Positions 35,459 through 44,754 are shown, counted from the first letter of the stretch. The stretch: DNA of 64,000 nt from Bremerella sp. P1 (GCF_028748185.1 NZ_CP118164.1:2604001-2668000), one strand, 5' to 3'. A program made the numbers and translations. The notes: a model not told the origin generated them from the letters alone.

Positions 35459-36904
35459 ATGAGCATGAAACCGATCTCCCGTCGAACGCTGCTGAAAGGA
35501 ACCGGCGCCGCCTTGGCTTTGCCGTGGCTGGAATCGATGGTGACTAGCAAGGCCCTGGCTGCTTCCCAGAGTGTGGCCCCGATGCGGATGGGTATTTACT
35601 CGACGGTCGGCGGTACGGTGATCGAATCGTGGAAGCCAGAAAAGGCAGGTACCCTGAGCGAGCTTCCCTCCATCCTGCGGCCGATGGAAGCCCACAAGGA
35701 TAAGATGCTCGTTCTGTCAGGCCTGGCCAACCATGGTCGCTCGAAGAATGTGAACGCCCACGAGCACTGTGCTTCGATGCACCTGACCGCGGCAGCGGAG
35801 GTCGGCAAAGAGAACGGTGTGCCGGTGACGAGCATCTCGGTTGATCAGATGGCCGCCAAGCATCTCGGTTCGCAGACCTACCTGCCTAGTCTTGAGATGA
35901 CAACGACGCCCGATGAATGGAAGTATTCGTATCGCGACAAGGGCGAGCCGGTCCCTTATGAAATGAATCCGCGGGTTGTCTTCGATCGGATGTTCCGTGG
36001 TCGCGAACCCATGGCCCCGGATTGGTCGGCCCGGGCCAAGCGTCGCGCGGAGAATCAAGCCAAACAAGCCAGCGTGCCCGCTGAGAAGTCGATCGATCGG
36101 CACATCCTCGACATGGTGATGGAAGACGCTCGACGGCTGCAGAAGAAGGTCGGCAAGTTCGACCAGCAGAAGCTAGAGCAGTATCTGGCCAGCGTCGAAT
36201 CGGTCGAGCGGCGGATTGCGTTGGTTGAAGCTCAAGCGGCCGAGATGATGGCCGACGGCATGGGTGTGCCGGCCGAGATTCCCAAGGGGCTGCCTGCCAA
36301 TGCCAAAGAGTGGGACCCGATTCATCAGGTATCATCGCAAGACCCGGAAGTCCAATCGCAGGTGATCGACCTGATGGGTGATCTGTTTGTTCTGGCCCTG
36401 CAAACCGACTCGACCCGCGTGGCCACGATGGCTGTCGGCAGCGACGGTTCGATGATGCCAGGCGTGGTGACGGTCGGTTTCGAGCGGCACTTTCACACGC
36501 TCGAACACCAAGGAGGCAACCCCGATCCACGCCGCAGCGATCCGATCGCTCGCGAGGCTTGCCGCCAGGTAAGTCACTGGTTTGTCCAGCACTTTGCCCG
36601 CGTAGTCGATAAGATGGCAGCCATTGACGAGGGGGGTGCGAGCCTATTGGATAACACGCTTCTGCTGTTTACCAGCTACATGGCCGACGGGGGCCACCAC
36701 CGCGAAGACTACCCGGCGATGCTGGTTGGTAACGCTCAAGGCACCCTCAAAACCGGTCGCCACATCGCCTTCCCGCAAGGAACCCCGATGGCGAACCTCT
36801 TCATCGAAATGCTCGACCGAGTCGGGGTGAAAGTGGGCGAGTTCGGCGACAGCGTCACGTCGCCCGGTGCCGCATTCGGCGGGCGGCTTCCCGATTTGGT
36901 CTAA
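35459..36904 (+). CDS. Tat-exported DUF1552 protein
   Basis: 481 residues. Tat signal S-R-R-T-L-L-K-G then ALALPWLESM; SGLANHGRSKNVNAHEHCASMHLT and HFHTLEHQGGNPDPRRSDP-type blocks, rich in His, characteristic of DUF1552. It pairs with the DUF1592-type cytochrome gene 25 bp upstream, a coupling repeatedly seen in planctomycete genomes (family knowledge). Start ATG 35459; the frame is open to 35417, overlapping the upstream gene. Ends 6 bp from the convergent decarboxylase stop. Confidence 0.88.
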   Translation: MSMKPISRRTLLKGTGAALALPWLESMVTSKALAASQSVAPMRMGIYSTVGGTVIESWKPEKAGTLSELPSILRPMEAHKDKMLVLSGLANHGRSKNVNAHEHCASMHLTAAAEVGKENGVPVTSISVDQMAAKHLGSQTYLPSLEMTTTPDEWKYSYRDKGEPVPYEMNPRVVFDRMFRGREPMAPDWSARAKRRAENQAKQASVPAEKSIDRHILDMVMEDARRLQKKVGKFDQQKLEQYLASVESVERRIALVEAQAAEMMADGMGVPAEIPKGLPANAKEWDPIHQVSSQDPEVQSQVIDLMGDLFVLALQTDSTRVATMAVGSDGSMMPGVVTVGFERHFHTLEHQGGNPDPRRSDPIAREACRQVSHWFVQHFARVVDKMAAIDEGGASLLDNTLLLFTSYMADGGHHREDYPAMLVGNAQGTLKTGRHIAFPQGTPMANLFIEMLDRVGVKVGEFGDSVTSPGAAFGGRLPDLV

Positions 36905-36910
36905 CGCCTA

Positions 36911-38596
36911 TCAAACATTCGCTCCCAATCGGTGGCTCAACCGATGCAGGGTTGGACTGGCGTCATCTTCTGGCAAGTGGACGTGAATGATGCTCATTGC
37001 ATCGCGATCGTCCCAGGCTTGGTGCAGGGCCGCGTGGAATTCTTTTTCGGTGCTGACTTCGTACCCTTTGCCGCCGCGCAGGACTTCGGGCAGTTTGCTG
37101 TACGACCAAGGGTGTATCTCGTTGTACTTCCAGTCGCCTGGGTGTAGCCAGCGCTCGGTTCCGTAGCCGTGATTGTCCAACACGATAATCACCGGGTCGT
37201 AGCCAAGCCGGACGATGGTCGACAATTCCATGCCGGTCATCTGGAAAGCCCCGTCACCGATCACAGCCACGATGCGAGCATCGCGGCGGGCCGTCTGGGC
37301 ACCGAGCGTGGCCGGTACGGCGAATCCCATGGACGTGTAGTAAGCAGGGCTCAAGAATTCGCTGCGTCCCTGGGTGACCAGTTCCGTCGCGGCAAAGAGC
37401 GAATCACCGATATCGGCAATGACAACCGTTTCGTCATCCAGCAGAGGATTGATCATCTGCATCATGCGCTGTGTGGTGATCGGATTGTCGGTGATGTCGC
37501 CGACCGGGGGCATCTGCATGCGGATCCCTTCGGGCAGCGTGCGTTTGGCACATGTGATGTTTCGCTGGGCAAGCTGCCGTACAAATTCAGGAAGCGTGAT
37601 GCCGTGATAGTGATGATGCTTCAGGCGAAGTTGCTCGCTGGTCGCATAAATGCACTTCGACGGATCGAGGTTCGCCGTGAAGACGCCCATGTTGATGTCG
37701 GTCATGAACGTCCCCAGCAGCAGCACCAGGTCACTCTCTTCGACAAACCGGGTCACTTCTTCCCGGCCAATCGCCCCTTCGTAAAGACCGACATACAAGG
37801 GATGCGTTTCTCGAATGACACTTTTGCCCAGCACGGTAGCCGCGACCGGAATCTGGGTATGCTCAGCTAGGGCAACCAGTTCATCCTGGAGATGAAAGCG
37901 GTGCAGCTCGACGCCGGCCAGAATCACCGGCTTCTCGGCATTTTCAATCAACTGCGCCGCTTCGCCGACGGCTTCGGTCAATGCCTGTGGATCACTGGTG
38001 TTTTCCTGAGAAGGAAAGACGTGGCTGATATGCGGAACGACATTCACCATGTCGCGCGGCAGTTCAATGTAGCCAGGCCGCTTGAAACGCACGACCGCAT
38101 CCAACACGCGATCGATCTCACGGAAGGCACTCACCGGGTCCGAGAGTTCCGCGCCGGCGATGCAAAGCTTCTCGAAGACATCTTTCTGCGTGTTGAAGTC
38201 GCGCACCATGTGGTGCAAAAGAGGATTGTTGTTGCGTTCTCGCAGGCCGGGCGAACCGGTCAGAATAACCACGGGGGACTTCTCGGCGTAGGCTCCGGCA
38301 ATGCTGTTACAAATGCTAAGACCGCCGACACAGTACGTCACGCAAACCGCACCCAGTCCTTTCACGCGTGCATAGGAATCGGCCGCGAAGCCTGCACAGT
38401 CTTCCCGGGTACAGCCCACCACGTTGATGGGACTCTTCTCGAGCATGCCGTAGAAGGAAAGGATATAGTCGCCAGGAATGCCAAAGATGTCTTCCAGGCC
38501 ATATTCCTGCAGCCGCCGAATGAGATACTGGCCGATCGAAACACCGCTCACAGTTTGCGAGACAGGCACACTCGGGGAAGGGGCGGAACGATTCAT
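36911..38596 (-). CDS. Thiamine-diphosphate-dependent 2-oxoacid decarboxylase
   Basis: 561 residues of the pyruvate/indolepyruvate decarboxylase family, releasing CO2 from a 2-oxoacid to give an aldehyde. Seen: GIPGDYILSF with the catalytic Asp of the GDY motif, TRED with the Glu that activates the cofactor, the paired His of LLHHMVRDF, the cofactor GDGAFQ...LDN block and the Glu of NHGYGTE, all as in known decarboxylases. Cytosolic, no signal peptide. It stands alone between convergent and divergent neighbours. Substrate (pyruvate, phenylpyruvate or indolepyruvate) cannot be told. Confidence 0.9.
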   Translation of the reverse strand: MNRSAPSPSVPVSQTVSGVSIGQYLIRRLQEYGLEDIFGIPGDYILSFYGMLEKSPINVVGCTREDCAGFAADSYARVKGLGAVCVTYCVGGLSICNSIAGAYAEKSPVVILTGSPGLRERNNNPLLHHMVRDFNTQKDVFEKLCIAGAELSDPVSAFREIDRVLDAVVRFKRPGYIELPRDMVNVVPHISHVFPSQENTSDPQALTEAVGEAAQLIENAEKPVILAGVELHRFHLQDELVALAEHTQIPVAATVLGKSVIRETHPLYVGLYEGAIGREEVTRFVEESDLVLLLGTFMTDINMGVFTANLDPSKCIYATSEQLRLKHHHYHGITLPEFVRQLAQRNITCAKRTLPEGIRMQMPPVGDITDNPITTQRMMQMINPLLDDETVVIADIGDSLFAATELVTQGRSEFLSPAYYTSMGFAVPATLGAQTARRDARIVAVIGDGAFQMTGMELSTIVRLGYDPVIIVLDNHGYGTERWLHPGDWKYNEIHPWSYSKLPEVLRGGKGYEVSTEKEFHAALHQAWDDRDAMSIIHVHLPEDDASPTLHRLSHRLGANV

Positions 38597-38969
38597 CCTG
38601 GTCGACTCCCAATCAAACGGTACGTGTGAAAAGCCAGCTACCTACATTGTAGAAATTCGATCCTTTCGCGGCAGGTAATTCTTGTTCGTGATAGCTGATG
38701 GCTACCCTACCCCCACCCCATGCCCCCACAGTATGGCAAAGCACCTATTTCGTCAGAAGGGGCAAAAGCGTGTGATATCGGGGGGTTTGCGAGATCCAGG
38801 ACATTTTATAGGTGAAATGAGAGATTCCTCACAGATTACTGGTTAAAGCGTTACTTAAACTTCGGTTCTGTTTTTTTAACCACTTAATTTCGCGAGTTAT
38901 CCGACAGTCGGGCAGCGGCTGTCAGGAGCTTGGGTTGGGGGGTGAAATGGACTGCAGCCTCACTGCCCC

Positions 38970-39000
38970 GAGGCGAAGGTCGTTTCGCCTCCCCCCTTTT
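38970..39000 (+). terminator. Hairpin in the leader region before the 54-residue gene
   Basis: GAGGCGAA/TTCGCCTC stem with a 6-base loop, followed by CCCCCTTTTCTT. An upstream GGGGGG tract (about 38936-38941) could pair with the C-run and compete with this stem, as in an attenuator. The remaining sequence 38597-38969 shows no gene. Confidence 0.45.
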
Positions 39001-39110
39001 CTTACCTACAGCAATGGTCGGCGCACTGTTTGCTTCTTACCTCTTCAGGAAAGCCCGTGAGCAAAGCGGCTCACCCGAGAATTTCTCGTTAGACATTCGA
39101 GGAGAATACC

Positions 39111-39275
39111 ATGACCAAACAACAAGAACTTGATCGAGGTTATCCACATTCCGATCCTGATGCTAAATCACCCCCGGACGTTGTCTCCTGGTTGGCCGTC
39201 GCAATCGTCGGCCTAGGATTGATCGCCGGACTTCTTATCTTGGGACCCGCGTTGGCGTTGTGGCAGGCAAACTGA
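39111..39275 (+). CDS. 54-residue membrane protein
   Basis: Small gene with a strong ribosome-binding site (GAGGAGA six bases before the ATG). The product has a polar N-terminus (TKQQELDRGYPHSDPDAKSPPD) and one transmembrane helix (residues about 25-50, VVSWLAVAIVGLGLIAGLL). The LGPALALWQAN end resembles the LGPIASALLQVREN that follows the helix in the next protein, 52 bp downstream, so it may be a duplicated anchor segment. The leader contains GTGAGC/GCTCAC and CGAGAA/TTCTCG hairpins. Confidence 0.65.
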   Translation: MTKQQELDRGYPHSDPDAKSPPDVVSWLAVAIVGLGLIAGLLILGPALALWQAN

Positions 39276-39327
39276 TTTAATGGGCGGCATAGTCCTTGTT
39301 TAGCCTACTGATTCGCCGCCTAGCACC

Positions 39328-40314
39328 ATGTCCCAATTGAATTCTGATTCCGATCCGTCGCTTGCTGAAGTGAATGACCAGCGTGATCGATCTCGAACAC
39401 CTCTGATTGTTGGAGGTGTTCTCTTTTTGGTCCTACTTATCGGCTGCGTCGTTCTCGGTCCGATCGCCTCGGCCCTTTTGCAAGTCCGAGAAAACGCACG
39501 GCGAACGACCTGCATGAATCATCTGCGGCAGTTGGGCGTTCAGATCGAGGACTACTATGTGGTCCACAATGCGTTCCCGCCTGGGTGGGAAGTGCCGATG
39601 GATGAAGCGCCTTCGCTGCCAACATGGGGATGGCCTTCCAAACTGGTCAGCATGACCGACATCACCTATCCCACGCCGCAAGATTTAGAGACGCCACTGG
39701 CCGAAGTCTTGATCGCCGATGATCAGCGTATGGAGTTCGTACAAACTTACTTTCAAGAATACTTGTGTCCTTCGGACGATGCCCTGGCTTACAACGGCGA
39801 AAACCACCCCGACCGACGCTGGGTTCACGATGGCAATCCGGTCCCTTTCGGGCTGAGCATGTACGTCGGCAACGCTGGGCACCGTCATGATGCCGTCGGC
39901 AGCCAAGTGAACACCGGCATCTTCTACGGAAACTCTGCGGTGACCCTGGCCGATGTGACCGATGGGGTCAGTCACACCATCATGCTCGGCGAACGTGATT
40001 TAACGCGTTGCCGTGCCGGCAGTTGGCCTGGTGTGCCTGACCCGATGAAGCACGACGGTGGGCCGTCGATCTGGAATGTGGTTGCTGGGGCCAAGCCAAA
40101 GATCAATGCACCACCCTGGGATGGCGATATGCTGTGCGGCGAAGGCTTTTCAAGTCTGCACCCCGGCGGGGCTAACGTGCTGCTGGTCGACGGATCGGTT
40201 GAGTTTCTCACCACCGATACGGATACGCAGTGGCAGCCTGAACCGACGGCAGGCAAGATGGGTGTTCTTCAGCAGATGATGATTCGCAACGACGGAGAAA
40301 AGAACGATCCCTAG
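39328..40314 (+). CDS. DUF1559-like protein with a plain membrane anchor
   Basis: 328 residues. The body matches DUF1559: RENARRTTCMNHLRQLGVQIEDYY, TLADVTDGVSHTIMLGE and an H-X9-DG tail (HPGGANVLLVDGS). Unlike the other five in the window, its N-terminus has no FTLVE prepilin signal but a 25-residue polar head and a transmembrane helix (residues 25-50). It also lacks a lipoprotein partner; a 54-residue membrane protein precedes it instead. Its stop codon overlaps the convergent gene's stop (CTAG). Confidence 0.88.
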   Translation: MSQLNSDSDPSLAEVNDQRDRSRTPLIVGGVLFLVLLIGCVVLGPIASALLQVRENARRTTCMNHLRQLGVQIEDYYVVHNAFPPGWEVPMDEAPSLPTWGWPSKLVSMTDITYPTPQDLETPLAEVLIADDQRMEFVQTYFQEYLCPSDDALAYNGENHPDRRWVHDGNPVPFGLSMYVGNAGHRHDAVGSQVNTGIFYGNSAVTLADVTDGVSHTIMLGERDLTRCRAGSWPGVPDPMKHDGGPSIWNVVAGAKPKINAPPWDGDMLCGEGFSSLHPGGANVLLVDGSVEFLTTDTDTQWQPEPTAGKMGVLQQMMIRNDGEKNDP

Positions 40315-41294
40315 TTGTTCTGCGTAATCATCTTCAACCAACTAATCGCCATGGGAATGCCGGGGTCGAGCATTGGCTCGAAGTGACCACCTCTCGGGAC
40401 ACGGACGACCGTGACATCGCTTCCCATTTCGCGAAGCTTTTTGCCGAACGAATCGGCCGGCCCGGTGATATCAGGCCGATCGTCACCTGCGATGAATAGA
40501 AACGTAGGTCGGCTTAAGCGATGGATGTGGGTGATCGGCGAAATTTCATTGACGTAAATGCCAGCCTCCGGCACGATCTCGGCATTCTGCACGTAGGTGA
40601 TCCCATCGACACCCAAAGAAGCGCGGATATCAACCGCTGGCATAAACGCGATGGCTCCTTTCACCTGAGGTTCCATCTCGGCGACGTAGAGAGCCATCGT
40701 CCCGGCAGAACTATGACCGGCGGTGTAAAACTGTTGGGGATCGACAAATGAGACTTTCTCCCGGGCGTAGGCCATGGCGACCTGCGCGTTGAGAAGTCCT
40801 GACTTGGCCTGGCGGAATTTCTCGGCAGCCGACTTTAACTGGTCATCTGACGAAGTCTGAGCGTCCGCATTGCCACTAAGTTCGTACGCAACCACTGCGA
40901 AGCCAGCTCGTGCCCACGGTAAGTGTTCGGGAGTATCTCCATTGGCAAGTTGCAGGCCGTGGATCATCATCGTTCCGGCTGGGGCAATGAAGACGCACGG
41001 TATCTTCGTCTGAGGCAGCGGATCCGGATGATAGATCCACAGTGTCATCGATTGTCCGTTGGGAAGCTTCGTCTGCACGACCGCTTTACGAACACCACCA
41101 CCTCGCTCCACTCTGAAAACGGCGTCGGGAGCCTGCCTGGCGATGTTGCTCAGGTAATTCGCCGGGGCGAGCAGTTGGTCGGCGAACTCGGATTCCACGA
41201 GCGTTTCGGTGACCGGCTGGTTTTGGGAACAGCCCAAACCAAAGCACGTGGTGACCGAAAATCCAACGAGCACTACAAACAAGCGGTACGACAT
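40311..41294 (-). CDS. Lipoprotein alpha/beta hydrolase
   Basis: 327 residues. Lipoprotein signal with lipobox FGLGC; then an alpha/beta-hydrolase core: oxyanion region FIAPAGTMMIHG, nucleophile elbow G-H-S-S-A-G, the acid in FIAGDDRPD and the His in RGGHFEP. Probably an esterase or peptidase on the outer face of a membrane. ATG 41294 precedes the signal; the frame is open to 41315. Convergent, overlapping by 4 bp with the DUF1559-like gene. Confidence 0.85.
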   Translation of the reverse strand: MSYRLFVVLVGFSVTTCFGLGCSQNQPVTETLVESEFADQLLAPANYLSNIARQAPDAVFRVERGGGVRKAVVQTKLPNGQSMTLWIYHPDPLPQTKIPCVFIAPAGTMMIHGLQLANGDTPEHLPWARAGFAVVAYELSGNADAQTSSDDQLKSAAEKFRQAKSGLLNAQVAMAYAREKVSFVDPQQFYTAGHSSAGTMALYVAEMEPQVKGAIAFMPAVDIRASLGVDGITYVQNAEIVPEAGIYVNEISPITHIHRLSRPTFLFIAGDDRPDITGPADSFGKKLREMGSDVTVVRVPRGGHFEPMLDPGIPMAISWLKMITQNN

Positions 41295-41446
41295 TAAGGC
41301 AACCTGATAAACCAATCGGGGGAACAGGCCTATTGTAACTCGGGGGAGATCGAGATTGAAACAGCGGCTTGCTCTCCAAGGTCGTCCGGTTGTCAGGTCA
41401 AACGAAAAGGCTAACCTTGGGGTTTTCGCCTATCCGAAGTTCCCCC

Positions 41447-42571
41447 ATGCCACGCACCAAGTCGAAATCTCGCTCGAAACCAGAGAATTCTTCGCCTGTG
41501 GGCGGGTCGCTGGCTGCGTTTCAATCGCACGTATTTGCCTGGTTCGCGGCCCACAAACGGGATTTGCCGTGGCGGAAATCGCAGGACCCTTATCGCGTCT
41601 GGATCAGCGAAATCATGCTTCAGCAGACGCAAGTCGCGACGGTCAAAGAATACTTCCGCCGATTTACGGCCGAGTTTCCGCACGTGAGCGACCTGGCCGA
41701 GGCCGAAGAACAACAGGTACTACTGCTTTGGGAAGGGCTTGGCTACTATCGCCGGGCTCGCCAACTGCACGCCGCCGCCAAGGAAATTGTCGAGCGTTAC
41801 GACGGCAAGTTCCCGCAGACGGTCGACGAGATCCAAAGCCTGCCTGGTATCGGCAGATATACGGCGGGGGCGATCGCTTCGATTGCCTATGGTCTCAAAG
41901 CTCCGATCCTGGAAGCGAATACGCAGCGACTGTTTGCCAGGCTCATCGGTTGGGACCAGGTACTTACAACCTCAGCAAGTCAAAAACGGCTATGGGAATT
42001 CGCGGAAGAGATTCTTCCCGATCATGATGTCGGTATCTTCAACCAGGCCCTGATGGAGATCGGCAGCCTGGTCTGCACGCCCAAGAATCCCAGTTGTTCG
42101 CAATGTCCTTTGGTTGCCCACTGCGAGGCGTATCAGCAAGGCCGGCAGGATGAGATTCCGCAGCCTAAGAAGAAGATCGAATTTATTCCTATCACCGAGA
42201 TCGCCCTGGTCGTACGCCGTAAGAACGAGGTCCTCGTGCGGCAATGCGGGCAAGACGAACGCTGGGCGGGCCTATGGGATTTCCCCCGGTTCTCTGTGGA
42301 GAACCAAGAAGAACTGAACGTGGTGGAAGCCCAACTGAAAGAGGCCTCGGGAATTGAGGCCTCGTTGGGTTCTCACGTGACGACGATCAAGCATGGCGTC
42401 ACCAAGTATCGCATCACGCTTCTGTGTCACGAGATGGCTTACAAGAAAGGTCGCCTTCGCCCCGAGGCTGGCCCCGATGGCGAGCCCCGCGTATGGCAGT
42501 GGCGCGATGCTTCGCACCTGACCGATCTACCGTTATCGACGACCGGCCGGAAGTTAGCCAAGCTGGTGTGA
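41447..42571 (+). CDS. mutY: A/G-specific adenine glycosylase MutY
   Basis: 374 residues. Removes adenine mispaired with 8-oxoguanine in base-excision repair. Seen: W-I-S-E55-I-M-L-Q-Q-T-Q (catalytic Glu), helix-hairpin-helix LPGIGRYTAGAI (132-143), iron-sulfur ligands C210, C217, C220, C226 with 6-2-5 spacing, and a NUDIX-like C-terminal domain (IALVVRRKNEVLV...GLWDFPRF). Odd: the conserved catalytic Asp of the L-D-(G/A)-N segment is Glu156 (PILEANTQR). Start ATG 41447 agrees with family length; the frame is open to 41369. One bp from the convergent metallopeptidase stop. Confidence 0.93.
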   Translation: MPRTKSKSRSKPENSSPVGGSLAAFQSHVFAWFAAHKRDLPWRKSQDPYRVWISEIMLQQTQVATVKEYFRRFTAEFPHVSDLAEAEEQQVLLLWEGLGYYRRARQLHAAAKEIVERYDGKFPQTVDEIQSLPGIGRYTAGAIASIAYGLKAPILEANTQRLFARLIGWDQVLTTSASQKRLWEFAEEILPDHDVGIFNQALMEIGSLVCTPKNPSCSQCPLVAHCEAYQQGRQDEIPQPKKKIEFIPITEIALVVRRKNEVLVRQCGQDERWAGLWDFPRFSVENQEELNVVEAQLKEASGIEASLGSHVTTIKHGVTKYRITLLCHEMAYKKGRLRPEAGPDGEPRVWQWRDASHLTDLPLSTTGRKLAKLV

Positions 42572-42572
42572 T

Positions 42573-43250
42573 CTATCGCCGTCCGTGGGAGTCTTCGGAT
42601 TGGACGAACTCATCCCACAGCTGTTCGACGCTCTTCCCGGTTGTCTCGCGAATCATGGCGTTCTGATATTCGTGCTTCCGAATCGCTTCGTTGATCTTCT
42701 GCACGATGCCAGGATGTGTCTTATCCAACCATGCAACAAACTGGGCACTGGTACGGTAGCCGTCGCGGTAGCTTTGCCGCTCGGGATTAATACCGCGAAG
42801 ACGTGTCTGTGGTTCGTACTTATAGAAACGAATGTAGTCGGCAATCCCTTCGACCAACCAGAAGGGGCCTCCACGAGGATAAGCTTGAATCACGTGCGCC
42901 AGTTCATGCACGACCATGCCGGAATCTTCGGGATGCTGCTTTACCCAATCGCCGGCGATCACGATCTGATTGCGAATGGTATGGGCGACCCCCTTCATGT
43001 CCTTCTTGAAGACGACGCGAACTTCCTGGGGCGGCGTGAAGCCTTCTTGCTGTAACATCTCGGCGACCTTGGGATGCCACTGTTCGATCAGCTTGGCGGC
43101 GTTATCGCCCCATTCTTTCAGTTCGGGGACTTCCGTCGTATCGACGATGACCTTCACCTTGGGTGGCGAAGGCTCTTGGGTAGTGTCATTGGCGAAGACC
43201 GTTGTGGGAGCTAACAACAACCCAGTGAGTACTAGCAGAGAGAATCGCAT
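42573..43250 (-). CDS. Secreted basic-secretory-protein-type metallopeptidase
   Basis: 225 residues. Signal peptide MRFSLLVLTGLLLAPTTVFA; zinc-binding H-E-L-A-H within VVHELAHVIQAYP and a downstream WLVEGIADYIR with the third-ligand Glu/Asp region. These are the marks of the plant basic secretory protein (BSP) family of zincin-like peptidases, also found in planctomycetes. Start at ATG 43250 precedes the signal; the frame is open to 43316. Confidence 0.85.
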   Translation of the reverse strand: MRFSLLVLTGLLLAPTTVFANDTTQEPSPPKVKVIVDTTEVPELKEWGDNAAKLIEQWHPKVAEMLQQEGFTPPQEVRVVFKKDMKGVAHTIRNQIVIAGDWVKQHPEDSGMVVHELAHVIQAYPRGGPFWLVEGIADYIRFYKYEPQTRLRGINPERQSYRDGYRTSAQFVAWLDKTHPGIVQKINEAIRKHEYQNAMIRETTGKSVEQLWDEFVQSEDSHGRR

Positions 43251-43325
43251 CGAGTGGCCTCTTCGGTTGCGAAAGGAGAACATAGGGGACGAAAATATTG
43301 CCCCCATCGTAGCCAACGGAAATCT

Positions 43326-44045
43326 CTATCGCATTGAGGTCCATTCCGAATTTGTATATTTTTCCGCAACTAGTTGAGCAGTCGCTTCGCGGGGCCAATC
43401 GACCATCTCGCCGTCTGTTTCCCAGGCTTCAATGAGCCGTTGGCGGATGATTTCGCGGGCGATGGGTACGTTGGTAACAAACGATTCGTGCGGACGACGC
43501 TCGCGATAATCGGGCATTCGCGGTGGCGTGCGGAGCAGTTCCGGTATCAGCTTTAAATCAAAGTCGTAGAGAAGCGTACCGTGATAGATGAGATGCGTGC
43601 GCTTACACCTTAGGCTATTGCCAGAGAATTTTCGCCCGTCGAGCGTCAGGTCGCACGTCCCTTGAAAATCGATCTCAGGCACCTCGCGGGCGAGCGAAGT
43701 TTGTAGTCGCCCCATGACGTACTGATGACAGACATCGAGTGCTGCCAGCTCGGGGTGTAACTCGTAGCTGAGGACAACGGCGTACATCAAACAGCCGCGG
43801 CCTGTTACCACCGAGGCACCACCACTGGCCCGACGAAGAAAGCGAATACCGCGCTGTTGGCAGACCTCGACGTTGACTTCTTCGTGGAGCTTGGAAGCAC
43901 GGCCGATGACCACCAGCGGCTCAACCGGTTCCCAGATTCGCAAAACTTCAACCGGCTGGCTGCCGGCTTCGGCTTCACTGAGCAAAGCTTCGTCCAGCGC
44001 CAGATTCTCTTCAGGCGACGGCAGGGTGAGATCGAGAAGTTGCAT
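43326..44045 (-). CDS. Lipoate-protein ligase/octanoyltransferase family protein
   Basis: 239 residues. BPL_LplA fold: LRIWEP..LVVIGRASKLHEEVN, RRASGGASVVTGRGCLMYAVV, and DLTLDGRKFSGNSLRCKR with the ligand-binding Lys. It attaches lipoate or octanoate to carrier proteins such as 2-oxoacid dehydrogenases. LplA proper also needs an accessory domain, which is absent, so it could be a LipM-like transferase. Downstream of a membrane-protein gene by 18 bp in one operon. Confidence 0.85.
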   Translation of the reverse strand: MQLLDLTLPSPEENLALDEALLSEAEAGSQPVEVLRIWEPVEPLVVIGRASKLHEEVNVEVCQQRGIRFLRRASGGASVVTGRGCLMYAVVLSYELHPELAALDVCHQYVMGRLQTSLAREVPEIDFQGTCDLTLDGRKFSGNSLRCKRTHLIYHGTLLYDFDLKLIPELLRTPPRMPDYRERRPHESFVTNVPIAREIIRQRLIEAWETDGEMVDWPREATAQLVAEKYTNSEWTSMR

Positions 44046-44063
44046 GGACCGGTTTGCTTCAGC

Positions 44064-44603
44064 CTAGCTGGTGCTCTTGCCAGGAAATGCAAATGCACCG
44101 CCCATCAAAATCAGACCCAGGACAACGCCAGCAACCGAGAGCATCAAGAATGTCTGCCGCGACTCGTAGACGTCGAGTACGTAGCGATCCGTGGAAGCGT
44201 TTCCGCGCATATCGCCCAGTGCCCGACCACTGGTAGCAAACGCCCAGAAGCTGAGCGTATCTTCCATGGTCCACTTTTCGACGTCCCCTTCGATCAGTTC
44301 GATCGGGACTTCGCGGGCCTTGTCCAGCGACTCGAGCGGAGTGATGCGATACAAAGCGACCGAACTGACCGAGCACCCTAACAGTAGAAGCAGGCCCACC
44401 ACAAAGAGGATCGATTGACCAACCGACCATTCTCGCCGCGCTGGGGCTTCTTCTTTTTCAACCAGCGGCAGCTTCTTGAGTTCGCGAAGCGTAGGGACTT
44501 CGACCGTCTTGCCACTGGCCGTGGTAATCGTTTCACCGGCTTGCGAGGACTCGACATGAACCTCTTCGCCATCAGGGGTCGTCAGCAGATAAGTTTGAGC
44601 CAT
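44064..44603 (-). CDS. Two-helix membrane protein of unknown function
   Basis: 179 residues, not recognised. Polar N-terminal part (residues 1-60) resembling a GYF/FHA-like small domain, which I cannot confirm; a first transmembrane helix (SILFVVGLLLLLGCSVSSVALY, about 63-84), an acidic periplasmic-type loop (85-148) and a second helix (FLMLSVAGVVLGLILMGGAFAF, about 151-172). Likely cotranscribed with the lipoate ligase-like gene. Confidence 0.7.
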   Translation of the reverse strand: MAQTYLLTTPDGEEVHVESSQAGETITTASGKTVEVPTLRELKKLPLVEKEEAPARREWSVGQSILFVVGLLLLLGCSVSSVALYRITPLESLDKAREVPIELIEGDVEKWTMEDTLSFWAFATSGRALGDMRGNASTDRYVLDVYESRQTFLMLSVAGVVLGLILMGGAFAFPGKSTS

Positions 44604-44754
44604 AGCTTCTGTGCGGTCGCGAGTGATCTATCTAAACGGGAAACAAGCTCATGGAAACCATTTAGTCTACTCCCCCGACCGCTCGGTGGGAAAACGACAG
44701 GCAGGAATGAGGCCGATTTTTGAAAATCTTTACCGTTGCGATCTACTTGCAGCG

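Noticed and set aside
37169-37870. 233-codon plus-strand frame opposite the 2-oxoacid decarboxylase
   Set aside because: Antisense shadow of a well-supported enzyme; His/Arg-rich composition typical of reverse-complement translation.
38880-39000. Riboswitch (cobalamin or similar) in the 38.9-kb leader
   Set aside because: Only general stem-forming sequence is seen; the conserved boxes of known riboswitches are missing.
38930-39133. Possible 67-residue protein in the leader of the 54-residue gene
   Set aside because: It overlaps a hairpin and the strong ribosome-binding site of the 54-residue gene, and its composition is not protein-like.
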